A stretch of 64,000 nt of DNA from Henriciella litoralis (GTDB lineage: Bacteria; Pseudomonadota; Alphaproteobacteria; Caulobacterales; Hyphomonadaceae). A program made the position numbers and the translations under genes. Numbering within the stretch: position 1 is the first letter of the stretch; each line of letters begins with the position of its first letter. Shown here piece by piece: positions 10,213-19,585 of the stretch. The stretch spans positions 124,001 to 188,000 of the forward strand of contig NZ_NCSS01000006.1 in the NCBI RefSeq assembly GCF_002088935.1, read 5' to 3'. The notes under the pieces are model-generated. The model saw only the letters and a list, made by a program, of their open reading frames with translations, did not search any database and was not told where the DNA came from.

Positions 10213-10667
10213 GAGGCGTTGGCCAGCCGATCGATGGCGGTCTGTAGAATGATCGCAGCGGCCGACGCGTCAATAAGCTCGGCCCGGCGCGCGCGCGACA
10301 GGTCTGCGGCGATCATGGCCCGCTCGGCTTCAGAACTTGTCAGCCGCTCGTCCTGAAAGGCGATGGGCAAGTCGCGGCGTTCTAGAATATTGCGGGCGAG
10401 GGCCTTAGCCGACTGAACGCGCGGGCCTGCTGTACCGTCCATGTTAAGTGGCAGGCCAATCACAAGGCCGACCGCGCGGCGCTCGTCGATGATAGCGACT
10501 AGCCGGTCGAGGCTCGGACCAAGCTTACGGCCCTTTTTTATGGTCTCGACGGGAGAGGCGATGAGGCGCGATGCATCGCAGGCGGCAATGCCGAGCGTTT
10601 TCGAGCCGGGATCAATGCCGACAAGCGTGCCGTAGGTGGGCAGGGCGAAGAGATCTATAACGGACAT
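10209..10667 (-). CDS. ruvX: RuvX/YqgF Holliday-junction resolvase-like nuclease
   Basis: RNase H-fold protein of 152 aa from the ATG at 10667; a GTG at 10688 would add seven residues. Motifs: GIDPGSKTLGIAACD (first acidic residue), VIGLPLNMDGT, and QDERLTSSEAE. E. coli YqgF has been linked to 16S rRNA 5'-end maturation, M. tuberculosis RuvX to Holliday-junction cleavage; both roles are proposed for the family. It is divergent from gatC and overlaps the AEC transporter gene. Confidence 0.93.
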   Translation of the reverse strand: MSVIDLFALPTYGTLVGIDPGSKTLGIAACDASRLIASPVETIKKGRKLGPSLDRLVAIIDERRAVGLVIGLPLNMDGTAGPRVQSAKALARNILERRDLPIAFQDERLTSSEAERAMIAADLSRARRAELIDASAAAIILQTAIDRLANAS

Positions 10668-10744
10668 GGCAGCCAGTGTGGCCCTCACTTGAATTTGGCT
10701 TGCCTAGCGCGTATCCGGTCCACTTGTCGATTGGAGACGAGCCC

Positions 10745-11032
10745 ATGAGTGTTACAAAGGATGATGTCCGCAAGGTTGCGCGCCTGTCGCGTATCGCCGT
10801 TTCGGAAGACCGTCTTGAGCCGCTGGCCAGCGAGCTGACCGCCATTATGGGATGGATCGAACAGCTGAACGAAGTCGATGTCGAAGGCATTGAGCCTATG
10901 ACATCAGTCGTCGATGCGACATTGCCGCTTCGCGACGATGTCGTCACCGACGGTGATATTCGCGATCAGGTTCTCGCCAATGCGCCGAAGAGCGAAGATG
11001 GTTTCTTCGTGGTCCCTCGGTCAGTCGAGTAG
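10745..11032 (+). CDS. gatC: Asp-tRNA(Asn)/Glu-tRNA(Gln) amidotransferase subunit C
   Basis: Small belt subunit that stabilises the GatA-GatB amidotransferase. 95 aa from the ATG at 10745, with GGAGAC about 10 bases upstream. Family features: VRKVARLSRIAVSED, LNEVDVEGIEPMTSV, and the C-terminal PKSEDGFFVVPRSVE. It heads the gat cluster; one gene on the opposite strand separates it from gatA. Confidence 0.96.
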   Translation: MSVTKDDVRKVARLSRIAVSEDRLEPLASELTAIMGWIEQLNEVDVEGIEPMTSVVDATLPLRDDVVTDGDIRDQVLANAPKSEDGFFVVPRSVE

Positions 11033-11060
11033 CAGATCGCGGTCTGGCGTTTGTCGGACG

Positions 11061-11501
11061 CTATTCTGAGGCATCCTCTTCGACGGCGTCCTCATCCCAT
11101 TTGTAGATGGCCCGAATAGGGCACTGGATGGACGGAATGCTTGTTTCGTCCGGGCCGAACACACTGTCATAAGCGTAGAGACTGTCGCCTGTGGTCACAC
11201 AGCCTGACCCCGGGAAACTGTCGAATGACAGCGACAGGGCATTCTTGAGATCACGGCAGTAACCCGATGTCTCAATGAGATAGGTGTCGTTGACGCCTCG
11301 CTCGACGACAACGCTATTGCGGGTTGTTTGGCCAAAATTGTCGATGCTTGAGCGAAAGCAGATACGATCTACGCGTTCACCAAGACGCGCATCGCTTCGC
11401 CACTCATCGGCCTTTTCGTCAGCGGCGGGCGCTGTAGAGCAGGCACCAAGAATTGCTACCGTCGCAGTCGCGAGCATTATGGGTTTCAGAAGATTGGTCA
11501 T
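11061..11501 (-). CDS. Small lipoprotein of unknown function (DUF6491-like)
   Basis: 146 aa from the second of two adjacent ATG codons (11501), which sits 5 bases after GGAG; the first ATG (11504) is too close. The signal sequence has a lipobox ILGAC, so acylation at Cys19-20 is likely. The mature part has a pattern RICFRSSIDNF, then SVVVERGVNDTYLIE, and scattered Cys residues. It resembles, from memory, small DUF6491 lipoproteins of Caulobacterales; that name is tentative. It lies between gatC and gatA on the opposite strand, so it is not part of their transcription unit. Confidence 0.7.
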   Translation of the reverse strand: MTNLLKPIMLATATVAILGACSTAPAADEKADEWRSDARLGERVDRICFRSSIDNFGQTTRNSVVVERGVNDTYLIETSGYCRDLKNALSLSFDSFPGSGCVTTGDSLYAYDSVFGPDETSIPSIQCPIRAIYKWDEDAVEEDASE

Positions 11502-11675
11502 CATTTCTCCGATCTGTAGGTCCCCTAAAGTGTCCCCCACATAACGAGTGATACTACCACGTCGCACCGCCCAACCGTTACATTCATTCCGGTGTCTTCA
11601 GTCATCGGGACTTGAACTTTGCGGCTGGCGCTGCATACGAAGGCGCAATGCTATTAGCGGACAGATGAACGCAAC

Positions 11676-13148
11676 ATGACTGACCTTACTAAACTGACGC
11701 TCGCCGCTGCTCTGGATGGCCTCAACTCCAAGGCTTTTTCCTCGGTGGAGATCACACAGGCTTTCGTCGACGCCATTGAAGCGTCGAATGACACGATCAA
11801 CGCCTATGTGGTGAAGACGCCGGAGAAGGCGCTTGAGATGGCGGCTGCCTCCGACAAGCGGATCGCGGCAGGCGAGGGCGGCGTGCTTGAAGGCGCGCCC
11901 CTCGGTATCAAGGATCTTTACTGCACCAAGGGCGTGCGCACGACCGCGTGTTCGGAAATCCTTGGCGAGTTCACGCCGACCTACGAATCGAGCGTGACGC
12001 AGCAGCTCTGGGATCGCGGCGCTGTCATGCTGGGCAAGCTCAACATGGACGAGTTCGCCATGGGCTCGTCGAACGAGACCTCGCGCTTTGGCCCGCCTGC
12101 CAATCCATGGCGGCGTGACGGCTCCAATCAGACGCTGACGCCTGGCGGCTCGTCTGGTGGGTCTGCGGCAGCAGTTGCGGCTGACCTCTGCCTTGGCGCA
12201 ACTGCTTCGGACACCGGTGGCTCTATCCGCCAGCCAGCGAGCTTTACCGGTACGGTCGGCATCAAGCCAACTTATGGCCGTGCCAGCCGCTATGGCATGG
12301 TCGCCTTTGCCTCGTCGCTCGATCAGGCCGGGCCGATTGCGAAGACGGTCGAAGATAGCGCCATCCTGCTGGAAGCGATGTGCGGACATGACCCGAAGGA
12401 TTCTACATCCCTGCCAGAGCCTGTGCCGGCCTGGCGTGACAGCGTCAAGCAGGGCGTGAAAGGCATGAAGATTGGTATTCCGAAAGAGTACCGCGTCGAC
12501 AATATGCCTGAAGAGATTGAAGCGCTCTGGAGCCAGGGGATCGACTGGCTGAAGGCGCAAGGCGCAGAGATCGTCGACGTCTCACTGCCGCATACGAAAT
12601 ACGCGCTGCCCGCCTATTACATCGTGGCGCCTGCAGAGGCTTCATCCAACCTCGCGCGTTATGACGGCATGCGTTACGGCGCGCGCGTCGACGCCGACAA
12701 TCTGGTCAACACCTATGAGGGCACGCGGTCTCAAGGGTTTGGCACTGAAGTGCAGCGCCGCCTGATGATCGGCACCTATGTGCTCTCGTCCGGCTATTAC
12801 GACGCCTACTATCTGCGCGCGCAGAAAGTCAGAACGAAAATCTTGAATGACTTCAAGGAAGTATTCAAGACTTGTGATGCGCTTCTGACGCCAACTTGTC
12901 CGTCCGCCGCCTTTGCCTATGGCGAGAAGGCAGACCCGGTTCAGATGTATCTGAATGACATCTTCACCGTGACGGCGAACCTTGCCGGCCTGCCGGGCAT
13001 TTCGGTGCCCGCCGCGCTCGACAAGCAGGGCCTGCCGCTTGGTCTACAGGTGTTGGGCAAGGCGCTGGATGAGGCGACCTGTCTGCGTGTGGCCGGGGCG
13101 ATTGAGACGGCGGCGGGCTTTGTCGCGAAGCCGGAGAAGTGGTGGTAG
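11676..13148 (+). CDS. gatA: Glutamyl-tRNA(Gln)/aspartyl-tRNA(Asn) amidotransferase subunit A
   Basis: Glutaminase subunit that releases ammonia for amidation of mischarged tRNA. 490 aa, full length. The Ser-cisSer-Lys triad is visible: K79 (LGIKDLY), S159 (PGGSSGGS) and S183 ([10 protein letters not shown]). It works with GatB and GatC, both in the window, on Glu-tRNA(Gln) and/or Asp-tRNA(Asn). Confidence 0.98.
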   Translation: MTDLTKLTLAAALDGLNSKAFSSVEITQAFVDAIEASNDTINAYVVKTPEKALEMAAASDKRIAAGEGGVLEGAPLGIKDLYCTKGVRTTACSEILGEFTPTYESSVTQQLWDRGAVMLGKLNMDEFAMGSSNETSRFGPPANPWRRDGSNQTLTPGGSSGGSAAAVAADLCLGATASDTGGSIRQPASFTGTVGIKPTYGRASRYGMVAFASSLDQAGPIAKTVEDSAILLEAMCGHDPKDSTSLPEPVPAWRDSVKQGVKGMKIGIPKEYRVDNMPEEIEALWSQGIDWLKAQGAEIVDVSLPHTKYALPAYYIVAPAEASSNLARYDGMRYGARVDADNLVNTYEGTRSQGFGTEVQRRLMIGTYVLSSGYYDAYYLRAQKVRTKILNDFKEVFKTCDALLTPTCPSAAFAYGEKADPVQMYLNDIFTVTANLAGLPGISVPAALDKQGLPLGLQVLGKALDEATCLRVAGAIETAAGFVAKPEKWW

Positions 13149-13157
13149 GCTGCGGCC

Positions 13158-13427
13158 ATGTCTGGTCGCGGTCATCGCAGCTTTCCTGAGCGCATCGTCT
13201 TAGCCGTTTTTGGACTGCCTATTTTCCGAGAGCGCTGGATCAGGTGGCCGCTGGCTGTGCTGATTGGTGGGCTGGCAATTCAGCTCATCTACGCCGAGAC
13301 GGGGGGCGAACAGGGGGCTGGCCGGTTTGTTCTGCCGACTCTTCTGTTCCTGTTCGCGCTATTTCTCGTGCTGTTCCCGCTTCTTCCCATCGCTGATGAC
13401 GGGGAAGACAAGAAGGACAGCCTCTAA
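13158..13427 (+). CDS. Hypothetical small membrane protein
   Basis: 89 aa, not recognised. It starts 9 bases after the gatA stop. Two hydrophobic segments are seen, at about residues 28-46 (WPLAVLIGGLAIQLIYA) and 55-77 (RFVLPTLLFLFALFLVLFPLL). The C-terminus is acidic-basic and short (DDGEDKKDSL). Position suggests co-transcription with gatA and gatB. No link to tRNA amidation is evident from the sequence. Confidence 0.65.
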   Translation: MSGRGHRSFPERIVLAVFGLPIFRERWIRWPLAVLIGGLAIQLIYAETGGEQGAGRFVLPTLLFLFALFLVLFPLLPIADDGEDKKDSL

Positions 13428-13475
13428 CGCATCTGTGATCGTGACGAGCTGACGCCGCCGCGCTAGAGTTGGAAC

Positions 13476-13799
13476 ATGTCCAGAAAAGCCAGAACCTTTG
13501 TCTACATCGCCATCTCCTTCGTCTGCATGCTGTTGCTGATCTTAACGATGGCCTGGTCGCAGGGTGTTGACCCGTTCCACCCGCGCACGCGGATGTACTG
13601 GCTCGCGGCCGTTCTGGCAGGGCTCTACATTTCGATTCGCGGCGCGGTGTTCATTGAGCGCATCCAATACCGGCGCGAACGCAAGGCGGAAGAGGCTGAA
13701 ACGCCGAGCCGTCTCAGCAATAATATCAAGGACCGCATGGCGGCTCGTAAGGCGCGGGTTGCGGCGGCTCAGAAGAAAGCGCAACAGCGCGGCGAGTAG
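13476..13799 (+). CDS. Hypothetical membrane protein with charged C-terminus
   Basis: 107 aa, not recognised. Two hydrophobic segments: about residues 7-28 (FVYIAISFVCMLLLILTMAWS) and 42-58 (MYWLAAVLAGLYISIRG). The tail from about residue 60 is rich in Arg, Lys, Glu and Ala (KDRMAARKARVAAAQKK) and could be a cytoplasmic helix. It lies between gatA and gatB, in the same direction, 48 bases after the preceding small gene. Confidence 0.65.
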   Translation: MSRKARTFVYIAISFVCMLLLILTMAWSQGVDPFHPRTRMYWLAAVLAGLYISIRGAVFIERIQYRRERKAEEAETPSRLSNNIKDRMAARKARVAAAQKKAQQRGE

Positions 13800-13890
13800 A
13801 CCGCGCGCTATTGCGCATGCCAGCCTATGGCAAGCCCGTTGAAGCTATGCTTAAACGCCCCACGAACTGATTTGATTGCGGGAACGAACT

Positions 13891-15402
13891 ATGTCCGAAC
13901 GTGCCACCTATACGCTGAAAGGCGAGACCGGAGACTGGGAACTTGTGATGGGCCTCGAAGTCCATGCGCAGGTGGCGTCGAACGCCAAGCTGTTCTCAGG
14001 TGCGTCGACGGAGTTTGGCGCTGATCCCAACTGCAATGTGTCGCTGGTCGACGCTGCCATGCCGGGCATGCTGCCGGTGATCAACCGCAAATGCGTCGAG
14101 CAAGCGGTTCGCACCGGGCTTGGCCTCAAGGCGCAGATCAACAAATTCTCGCGGTTCGACCGGAAGAACTATTTTTATCCTGACCTGCCTCAGGGCTATC
14201 AGATCAGCCAGTTCGAATTCCCGATTGTCGGCGAAGGCGAGATCGAAGTGGACGTTGAGCCGGCGCATGGCGACCCGGCCTACACCTTCCCGGTCCGCAT
14301 TGAGCGGCTTCACCTGGAGCAGGATGCCGGCAAGTCGATCCACGACATGGCGCCTGACGCGACCTATGTGGACCTCAACCGCTCTGGTGTGGCGCTGATG
14401 GAGATCGTGTCGAAGCCGGATGTGCGCACACCTCTGGAAGCGGCCGCCTATGTGAAGAAGCTCAAATCCATCGTGGTCGCGCTCGGTACGTGTGACGGCG
14501 ACATGGAAAAGGGCAATCTGCGCGCGGATGTGAACGTTTCGGTCTGCCGGCCGGGCGGGTACGACAAGTTCCGCGAGACGGGCGACTTCGGCCATCTCGG
14601 CACGCGCTGCGAGCTGAAGAACATGAATTCGTTCCGCTTCATCCAGCAGGCCATCGAATATGAAGCGCGTCGCCAGATCGAAATTATCGAAGGCGGCGGC
14701 ACGGTGGATCAGGAAACCCGTCTGTTTGACCCGAACAAGGGCGAGACCCGGAGCATGCGGTCCAAGGAAGACGCGCATGACTATCGCTACTTCCCGGACC
14801 CCGACCTGCTGCCGCTGGAGATCGATGACGAATTCATCGAGAACATCCGCAAGAATCTGCCGGAACTGCCGGACGAGAAACGTGCGCGCTTTGAGAGCGA
14901 GTACGGCCTGTCGCGCTATGATGCCGGCGTGCTGACAGCAGATGCCGAACGCGCGGCCTTCTTTGAAGCCGTTGCCAAGGGGCGCGATGCGAAGCTGGCC
15001 GCCAACTGGGTGAGCCAGGAGCTGTTCGGCTATCTCAACCGCGAAGACCTTGAGCTGTCCGACAGCCCAGTCTCAGCGGCGCAGCTCGGCGAACTGGTCG
15101 ATCTGATTTCGGACGACACGATTTCCGGCAAAATCGCCAAGGACGTGTTCGCGCGCATGATCGATGGCGAAGGTGCCCCGGGCGAGATCGTCGAGAAGCA
15201 TGGCCTGAAGCAGGTGACAGATACCGGCGCGATCGAGGCGATTGTCGACCAGATCATCGCTGACAATCCAGAGCAGGCGGCGTCTGTGAAGGAAAAGCCG
15301 AAAGCGATGGGCTGGTTTGTCGGGCAGGTCATGAAGGCGTCTGGCGGCAAGGCCAATCCCGCCGCCGTGAACCAGATTCTACGCCAGAAGCTCGGGCTTT
15401 AA
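13891..15402 (+). CDS. gatB: Asp/Glu-tRNA amidotransferase subunit B
   Basis: Kinase/amidase subunit that phosphorylates the mischarged aminoacyl group and amidates it. 503 aa from the ATG at 13891; an upstream in-frame TTG is less likely. Motifs: [58 protein letters not shown]. The C-terminal YqeY-like tail domain ends with [12 protein letters not shown]. It completes the gatCAB set spread over 4.7 kb. Confidence 0.98.
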   Translation: MSERATYTLKGETGDWELVMGLEVHAQVASNAKLFSGASTEFGADPNCNVSLVDAAMPGMLPVINRKCVEQAVRTGLGLKAQINKFSRFDRKNYFYPDLPQGYQISQFEFPIVGEGEIEVDVEPAHGDPAYTFPVRIERLHLEQDAGKSIHDMAPDATYVDLNRSGVALMEIVSKPDVRTPLEAAAYVKKLKSIVVALGTCDGDMEKGNLRADVNVSVCRPGGYDKFRETGDFGHLGTRCELKNMNSFRFIQQAIEYEARRQIEIIEGGGTVDQETRLFDPNKGETRSMRSKEDAHDYRYFPDPDLLPLEIDDEFIENIRKNLPELPDEKRARFESEYGLSRYDAGVLTADAERAAFFEAVAKGRDAKLAANWVSQELFGYLNREDLELSDSPVSAAQLGELVDLISDDTISGKIAKDVFARMIDGEGAPGEIVEKHGLKQVTDTGAIEAIVDQIIADNPEQAASVKEKPKAMGWFVGQVMKASGGKANPAAVNQILRQKLGL

Positions 15403-15492
15403 GTCCGGGCGGGCGGCCAGCCTCCCGCACCGTCAGGCATTGCCAACCCCCTGGACCATCGCTTTTGTGATGGCAAAGGGAGATATAAGAAA

Positions 15493-16140
15493 ATGCCGAG
15501 ACTGAAAGAGGCCGGGCGGAGCGAAGGCAGCCCCATGGCGGACAAGATCTTCGACCTGCTATTTGGTGACCGAGACCCGTTGACAGAACCGGGCACCGCA
15601 ACGGGCACGCCGGGCAATTGGTGGACCGTGTTTAACATCGTCCCGGATGCGTTCGAGCATACGACCAAAGGGTTTCAGTTCTATCGGTCCGAGGCCCGTA
15701 AGCTGGATCCGAAATTGCGCGAGCTGGGACAGACTCGAGCAGGGTACACCGTTGGCTCCCAGTTCGTCTTCTCACAGCATTGCAAGGCGAGCCGCGATGT
15801 CGGCCTCAGCGAAGAGCAGATTGCGGCGATCCCGTCCTGGGGCGTGGCAGACTGTTTCAGCCAGCTGGAACGCGCCGTTCTGGCTTATACGGACGCCTTG
15901 GTGTTAGAGCATGGCCGCGTCCCGGACGGCGTCTTCAAGACGCTGAAAGGCGGGCTGTCGGACGAGGAAATCCTCGAGCTGACCTATGTCACCTCTACCT
16001 ATATGATGCATGCCGTCATGAGCCGGGCGCTGCGCCTCGAATATGATGATGTGGATGACCGCGTGGTCGAGATCGCGGCCCCGGGTGACGGCAATAATGA
16101 TGTGATGTCCATGGTCGACAGGGAGGAAACCAAGTTATGA
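15493..16140 (+). CDS. Carboxymuconolactone decarboxylase/AhpD-fold family protein
   Basis: 215 aa. The AhpD-like helical core is at about residues 65-180 (LRELGQTRAGYTVGSQFVFSQH, then GLSEEQI, and the second helical repeat AVLAYTDALV). The redox Cys-x-x-Cys of AhpD is absent: the spot reads SQHC, so peroxidase-partner activity is unlikely. Members of this type are often unassigned hydrolase- or decarboxylase-like proteins. A second start at 15535 (MADKIFDLLF), with GAAGG well spaced before it, is an alternative and would remove 14 residues. It overlaps the next gene by ATGA, so the two form a pair. Confidence 0.78.
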   Translation: MPRLKEAGRSEGSPMADKIFDLLFGDRDPLTEPGTATGTPGNWWTVFNIVPDAFEHTTKGFQFYRSEARKLDPKLRELGQTRAGYTVGSQFVFSQHCKASRDVGLSEEQIAAIPSWGVADCFSQLERAVLAYTDALVLEHGRVPDGVFKTLKGGLSDEEILELTYVTSTYMMHAVMSRALRLEYDDVDDRVVEIAAPGDGNNDVMSMVDREETKL

Positions 16141-16667
16141 GTTATCATCATCTCGCCCTTGCGGCGAAAGACATGAAGGCCATGCATGAATTCTATGAGA
16201 CCATCATGGAGTTCGAGCTCGTCAAGGTGGAGGTCGCGCCGATCCGCGAGGGCGGTTGGGGCAAGCACTTCTTCTACCGGATGAATGGCGACAATTCGAA
16301 GTTCATCGCCTTCTGGGAGTTGCACGACACGCCGATGCAGGACCGGCACCAGCATGATCTGAACAAGGCCGCCAATCTGCCCGCTGGCACCAATCACATT
16401 TCATTTGAAGCGCGGTCGATGGACGAGCTGATGGCTTGGAAGGACAAGTGGACGGGGGCAGGGCTCGATGCACTTGAGATCGACCATAACTGGTGTCACT
16501 CGGTTTATACGCGCGACCCGAACGGCAATATGGTCGAATTCTGCCTGACAACTGGTAGCTTCGATGCCGCCGACCGTGAGCGCGCCTTGGCTGCGCTTGA
16601 TGAGACAGAGTTCAAGCCAAGCCCGCCGCCGGCCAAAATCCAGCCATGGCCGGCCAGCGCGGCCTAG
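16137..16667 (+). CDS. VOC (glyoxalase/extradiol dioxygenase fold) family protein
   Basis: 176 aa. The opening SYHHLALAAKDMKAMHEFY and the later DPNGNMVEFCL are typical of vicinal-oxygen-chelate modules, with His4/His5 and the Glu of VEF as likely metal ligands. The substrate is unknown. Translation is coupled to the upstream CMD-fold gene (ATGA), so both may act on one small molecule. The stop overlaps the stop of the HIT gene on the other strand. Confidence 0.85.
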   Translation: MSYHHLALAAKDMKAMHEFYETIMEFELVKVEVAPIREGGWGKHFFYRMNGDNSKFIAFWELHDTPMQDRHQHDLNKAANLPAGTNHISFEARSMDELMAWKDKWTGAGLDALEIDHNWCHSVYTRDPNGNMVEFCLTTGSFDAADRERALAALDETEFKPSPPPAKIQPWPASAA

Positions 16668-17098
16668 ATGTAGGCCGCGATCCTGTCAGCGAGCGCTTTC
16701 AGCGCTTCTGTGTCAGCCGGTTCGCCGCTGGCATGGCTGCGCATCGACTGGCCTTCACCGACCGGAATGATGTGGAAGTGCAGGTGGTAGACGGTCTGGC
16801 CTGATGGCGCGCCGTTGAACTGCATGACACGGATGCCGTCAGGCTTCAGGGCCTTGTCGATGGCTTTTGCGACTTTCTGAACGCGCTCCATATAGGCGCC
16901 GAGCTTCTTCTTCGGCATCTCCAGCAAATTGCGCGCCTCAACGTCCTTGGGAATGACGAGCGTATGACCTTCGGCCTGCGGAAAGATGTCCATAAAGGCC
17001 AGCGCGACATCGTCCTCGAAGACTTTCACGCAGGGAATATCGCCGCGAAGCATTTTGGCGAAGATGTTGTCCGGATCGTATTTGCCGTGAAGGGTCAT
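16664..17098 (-). CDS. HIT family nucleotide hydrolase (HinT-like)
   Basis: 144 aa. The histidine-triad motif YHLHFHIIP lies near residue 105, preceded by NGAPSGQTV. Opening residues DNIFAKMLRGDIPCVKV fit bacterial HinT-type proteins, which cleave nucleoside phosphoramidates or acyl-AMP. It is the last gene of a minus-strand run starting at ridA and overlaps the DUF2007 gene (ATGA-type). Confidence 0.93.
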   Translation of the reverse strand: MTLHGKYDPDNIFAKMLRGDIPCVKVFEDDVALAFMDIFPQAEGHTLVIPKDVEARNLLEMPKKKLGAYMERVQKVAKAIDKALKPDGIRVMQFNGAPSGQTVYHLHFHIIPVGEGQSMRSHASGEPADTEALKALADRIAAYI

Positions 17099-17673
17099 GC
17101 CGTATCGTCCTTGATCTCTTCCCTTGGGTTTATCAGTCGGTCTGCCAGGAAGACAAGGATAACCAGAATAAGGAAGAAAAGCCCTTCAGGCTCGAGTGTG
17201 GTATTAGTTACCGTATAACGGCCACCCACTCCGATATCAGGAATCCAGGATCCGCCGTTGTTTGCATCACTTGGTTTCCACCAGCTTTGAGGGATGAAGG
17301 GTGCAATCAAAAGGACGATGCTGCCCAAAAGAACGCTCAGCAGCATGGTTGGAATCTGCAATGTGTAATCAAGCAGCATGAACCAGATGGCGAAAACGCC
17401 ATATCGGCGCGGCTCTTCGTAAGGACCGTCGATTTCCTCGATCAGCTCAGGTCCCATCGCGGCGTGATCAATGATCAACTGACGGGCTTCATCGAAATTC
17501 GCTTGTGGCACACTGACAGCCACGCCGCCGAGCGCCGGGATGTACCACCATTGGTTTGTCGCGTGATAATAGTTGTCGATGGAGCTCGGGATGCCGTGCG
17601 CCTGCAGCAAGCCGTTCACGATCACCGCTTCTGGAAGGCTGGCACAGCGCCGAATCGTGACGGATGAACTCAT
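17095..17673 (-). CDS. DUF2007-containing membrane protein
   Basis: 192 aa. The N-terminal about 75 residues form a DUF2007-like module (RRCASLPEAVIVNGLLQAHGI, then GGVAVSVPQANFDEARQLI), a family sometimes called putative signal-transducing protein with no proven role. Two or three hydrophobic segments follow at about residues 100-140 and 168-182. It overlaps both neighbours by four bases within a tight minus-strand run. Confidence 0.75.
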   Translation of the reverse strand: MSSSVTIRRCASLPEAVIVNGLLQAHGIPSSIDNYYHATNQWWYIPALGGVAVSVPQANFDEARQLIIDHAAMGPELIEEIDGPYEEPRRYGVFAIWFMLLDYTLQIPTMLLSVLLGSIVLLIAPFIPQSWWKPSDANNGGSWIPDIGVGGRYTVTNTTLEPEGLFFLILVILVFLADRLINPREEIKDDTA

Positions 17674-18836
17674 CCGTCCTTCTTAAACGGTGTCCGCTGT
17701 CGTAGAAAGCCTGCTTCCTGTTCTACCATAAGGCGCTCGCGCTCCAGATATTCCTCAACGGCGGAGGCGAGGCCTTCATGGCCGATCCAGTGGGCGGAAT
17801 AGGTCGTCTCAGGCACATAGCCGCGCGCCAGCTTGTGGCCGCCTTGCGCGCCCGCCTCGACCGTCTTTAGGCCCCGTTCAATCGCGAAATCGATGGCCTG
17901 ATAATAGCAGGTCTCGAAGTGCAACATTGGCCGTGGATCGATCGTGCCCCAGTAACGCCCAAGTAGCCGGTTGCCACCGATCATGTTGAGCGCGCCTGCA
18001 ATCGGCTCGCCATCTTCCATGGCAAATATCAGCAGAAGATGCTCGGACATGCGCTCGCCCAGCAGCGAGAAAGTCTCGCGGTTGAGGTAGGGCGTTCCCC
18101 ATTTGCGAGACCCTGTGTCAACGTAGAATTCGTAGAAGGCGTCCCAGTGAGCCTCTGTGATGTCAGCGCCCGTAATGTGCTCAAAGGTCAGGCCTTCCTG
18201 CGCCTTCGCGCGCTCCTTGCGCAGATTCTTGCGCTTGGAAGAGGAAAGCACGGCAAGGAAGTCATCGAAGCTTTCATAGCCGTCATTGTGCCAGTGAAAC
18301 TGCTGGTCTGTCCGGATAAGCAGGCCCGCCTCATCCATGTCGGCGGCGTCTTCGCGCTCGATAAAATTGATGTGCAGCGATGAAATGTCGTTCTGCTGCG
18401 CGATCTGTATGGCGCCTGCGAGCAGGGCGTTGGAGATCCGCGCGTCATCCGGTGCCCCGGGCCGCACCAGACGCCGTCGACCTGTGACCGGCGTGAAGGG
18501 GACGGCCGAGAGCAGCTTTGGATAGTAATGACCGCCAGCGCGCTCATAGGCATCGGCCCAGCTATGATCGAAGACGAACTCGCCTTGCGAATGGGTCTTC
18601 AGATAGAGCGGCATGGCGCCGACGAGGCCCTGATCGGCCCATTCAATGAGCAGATGATGCGGGCTCCAGCCGGTGTGCGGCGTGGCCGCACCGGATGATT
18701 CCATCGCCTCCAGAAATTCCCAGCTCAGAAAAGGGTCGAACTCCAGGCCGGGCGGATTGGCGAGCGCATTCCATGCGTCCGGGTCAACCTCATTGAGCCC
18801 GTGCACCAGTCTGATCTTGAAGTGGGCGTCATCCAT
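17670..18836 (-). CDS. FemAB-like N-acyltransferase (DUF482/COG3146 type)
   Basis: 388 aa GNAT/FemAB-fold protein. Family features: VHGLNEVDPDAWNAL at the start, PLYLKTHSQGEFVFDHSWADAYER, KRKNLRKERAKA, YVDTGSRKWGTPYLNRETF, and GHKLARGYVPETTYSAHWI. These proteins are often annotated as peptidoglycan biosynthesis or peptidogalycan proteins, but the acyl acceptor is not known. It overlaps the DUF2007 gene by four bases and follows the phosphodiesterase gene after 15 bases. Confidence 0.87.
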   Translation of the reverse strand: MDDAHFKIRLVHGLNEVDPDAWNALANPPGLEFDPFLSWEFLEAMESSGAATPHTGWSPHHLLIEWADQGLVGAMPLYLKTHSQGEFVFDHSWADAYERAGGHYYPKLLSAVPFTPVTGRRRLVRPGAPDDARISNALLAGAIQIAQQNDISSLHINFIEREDAADMDEAGLLIRTDQQFHWHNDGYESFDDFLAVLSSSKRKNLRKERAKAQEGLTFEHITGADITEAHWDAFYEFYVDTGSRKWGTPYLNRETFSLLGERMSEHLLLIFAMEDGEPIAGALNMIGGNRLLGRYWGTIDPRPMLHFETCYYQAIDFAIERGLKTVEAGAQGGHKLARGYVPETTYSAHWIGHEGLASAVEEYLERERLMVEQEAGFLRQRTPFKKDG

Positions 18837-18851
18837 GAGGAGGATGGTAAG

Positions 18852-19577
18852 TCAGCGTGCGTGTCCGGCAAAGGCCGGATCGAAGCCTTCGAAGATCTGG
18901 GCCACAGGAAGGGCGCTGAGCTGCTCTGCCATTTCGGCATTGCTCACCGTGTATATCGCGACAGGCAGACCATAGTCGCTGGCATTTGTGACGACGGCCT
19001 GCGCATCTGACGTGTGCGCGCCAATATAGTCTGGCCGCAGCGCTGCAGAGGTGCTGACGAGGGCCTGCAGAGTAATATCCTCAGACAATTCACTCGGCAG
19101 AATGAGCGCGCCCTTCATGATGTCATCGGGAATGGCTGAGAGCGCCCGGCGGCTGAAGCTCATCATCGCCGCCTTGCCTTGAAACCGCTCGACCAGCTCT
19201 GCGCAGAGCGCTGTAAAGCCCTCCGCATCGGTTTCGCCGTCGATCTTCAGTTCGATCAGGATGGGTGTGTCGAACGTCCAGGCATCCAGCACCTGTTCCA
19301 GTGTCGGGATTGTGCCGCCGCCCTTAAGCGGCAACGACGTAATCTCTTCGGCAGACAGGCCTGCGACAAGGCCAGACGTATCCGTCATCCGGTCGAGTTT
19401 GGCGTCATGGAAGACGACCGGCGTGCCACAGGCGGCAGGCCGCACATCCAGTTCGCACCCAAGCCCGGCACCGCCCGCGGCAAGAATCGCTTCCAGGCTG
19501 TTTTCAGGGTGAGTGTCTTTCGCCCACAGCCCGCGATGGGCGTAGACATGATCTCTAAGTCGGAATCTGGTTGCCAA
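18852..19577 (-). CDS. Glycerophosphodiester phosphodiesterase
   Basis: 241 aa TIM-barrel enzyme that splits glycerophosphodiesters to glycerol-3-phosphate. Catalytic motifs: AHRGLWAKDTHPENS (His and Glu), CELDVRPAACG, and VFHDAKLDRMTD. Start is a TTG at 19577 with GAGG about 7 bases before it; the GAGG overlaps the ridA stop, so translation is probably coupled. There is no signal peptide, so it is cytoplasmic. Catalytic residues appear intact. Confidence 0.9.
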   Translation of the reverse strand: MATRFRLRDHVYAHRGLWAKDTHPENSLEAILAAGGAGLGCELDVRPAACGTPVVFHDAKLDRMTDTSGLVAGLSAEEITSLPLKGGGTIPTLEQVLDAWTFDTPILIELKIDGETDAEGFTALCAELVERFQGKAAMMSFSRRALSAIPDDIMKGALILPSELSEDITLQALVSTSAALRPDYIGAHTSDAQAVVTNASDYGLPVAIYTVSNAEMAEQLSALPVAQIFEGFDPAFAGHAR

Positions 19578-19585
19578 AACGGACC

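Noticed and set aside
11598..12560. Long open frame on the minus strand within gatA
   Set aside because: It overlies the conserved gatA coding sequence, shows no family motif, and is rich in Arg/His, as expected for a mirror frame of GC-rich coding DNA.
15403..15492. Hairpin CCATC...GATGG between gatB and the CMD-fold gene as a terminator
   Set aside because: Only a 5 bp stem with no T-run after it.
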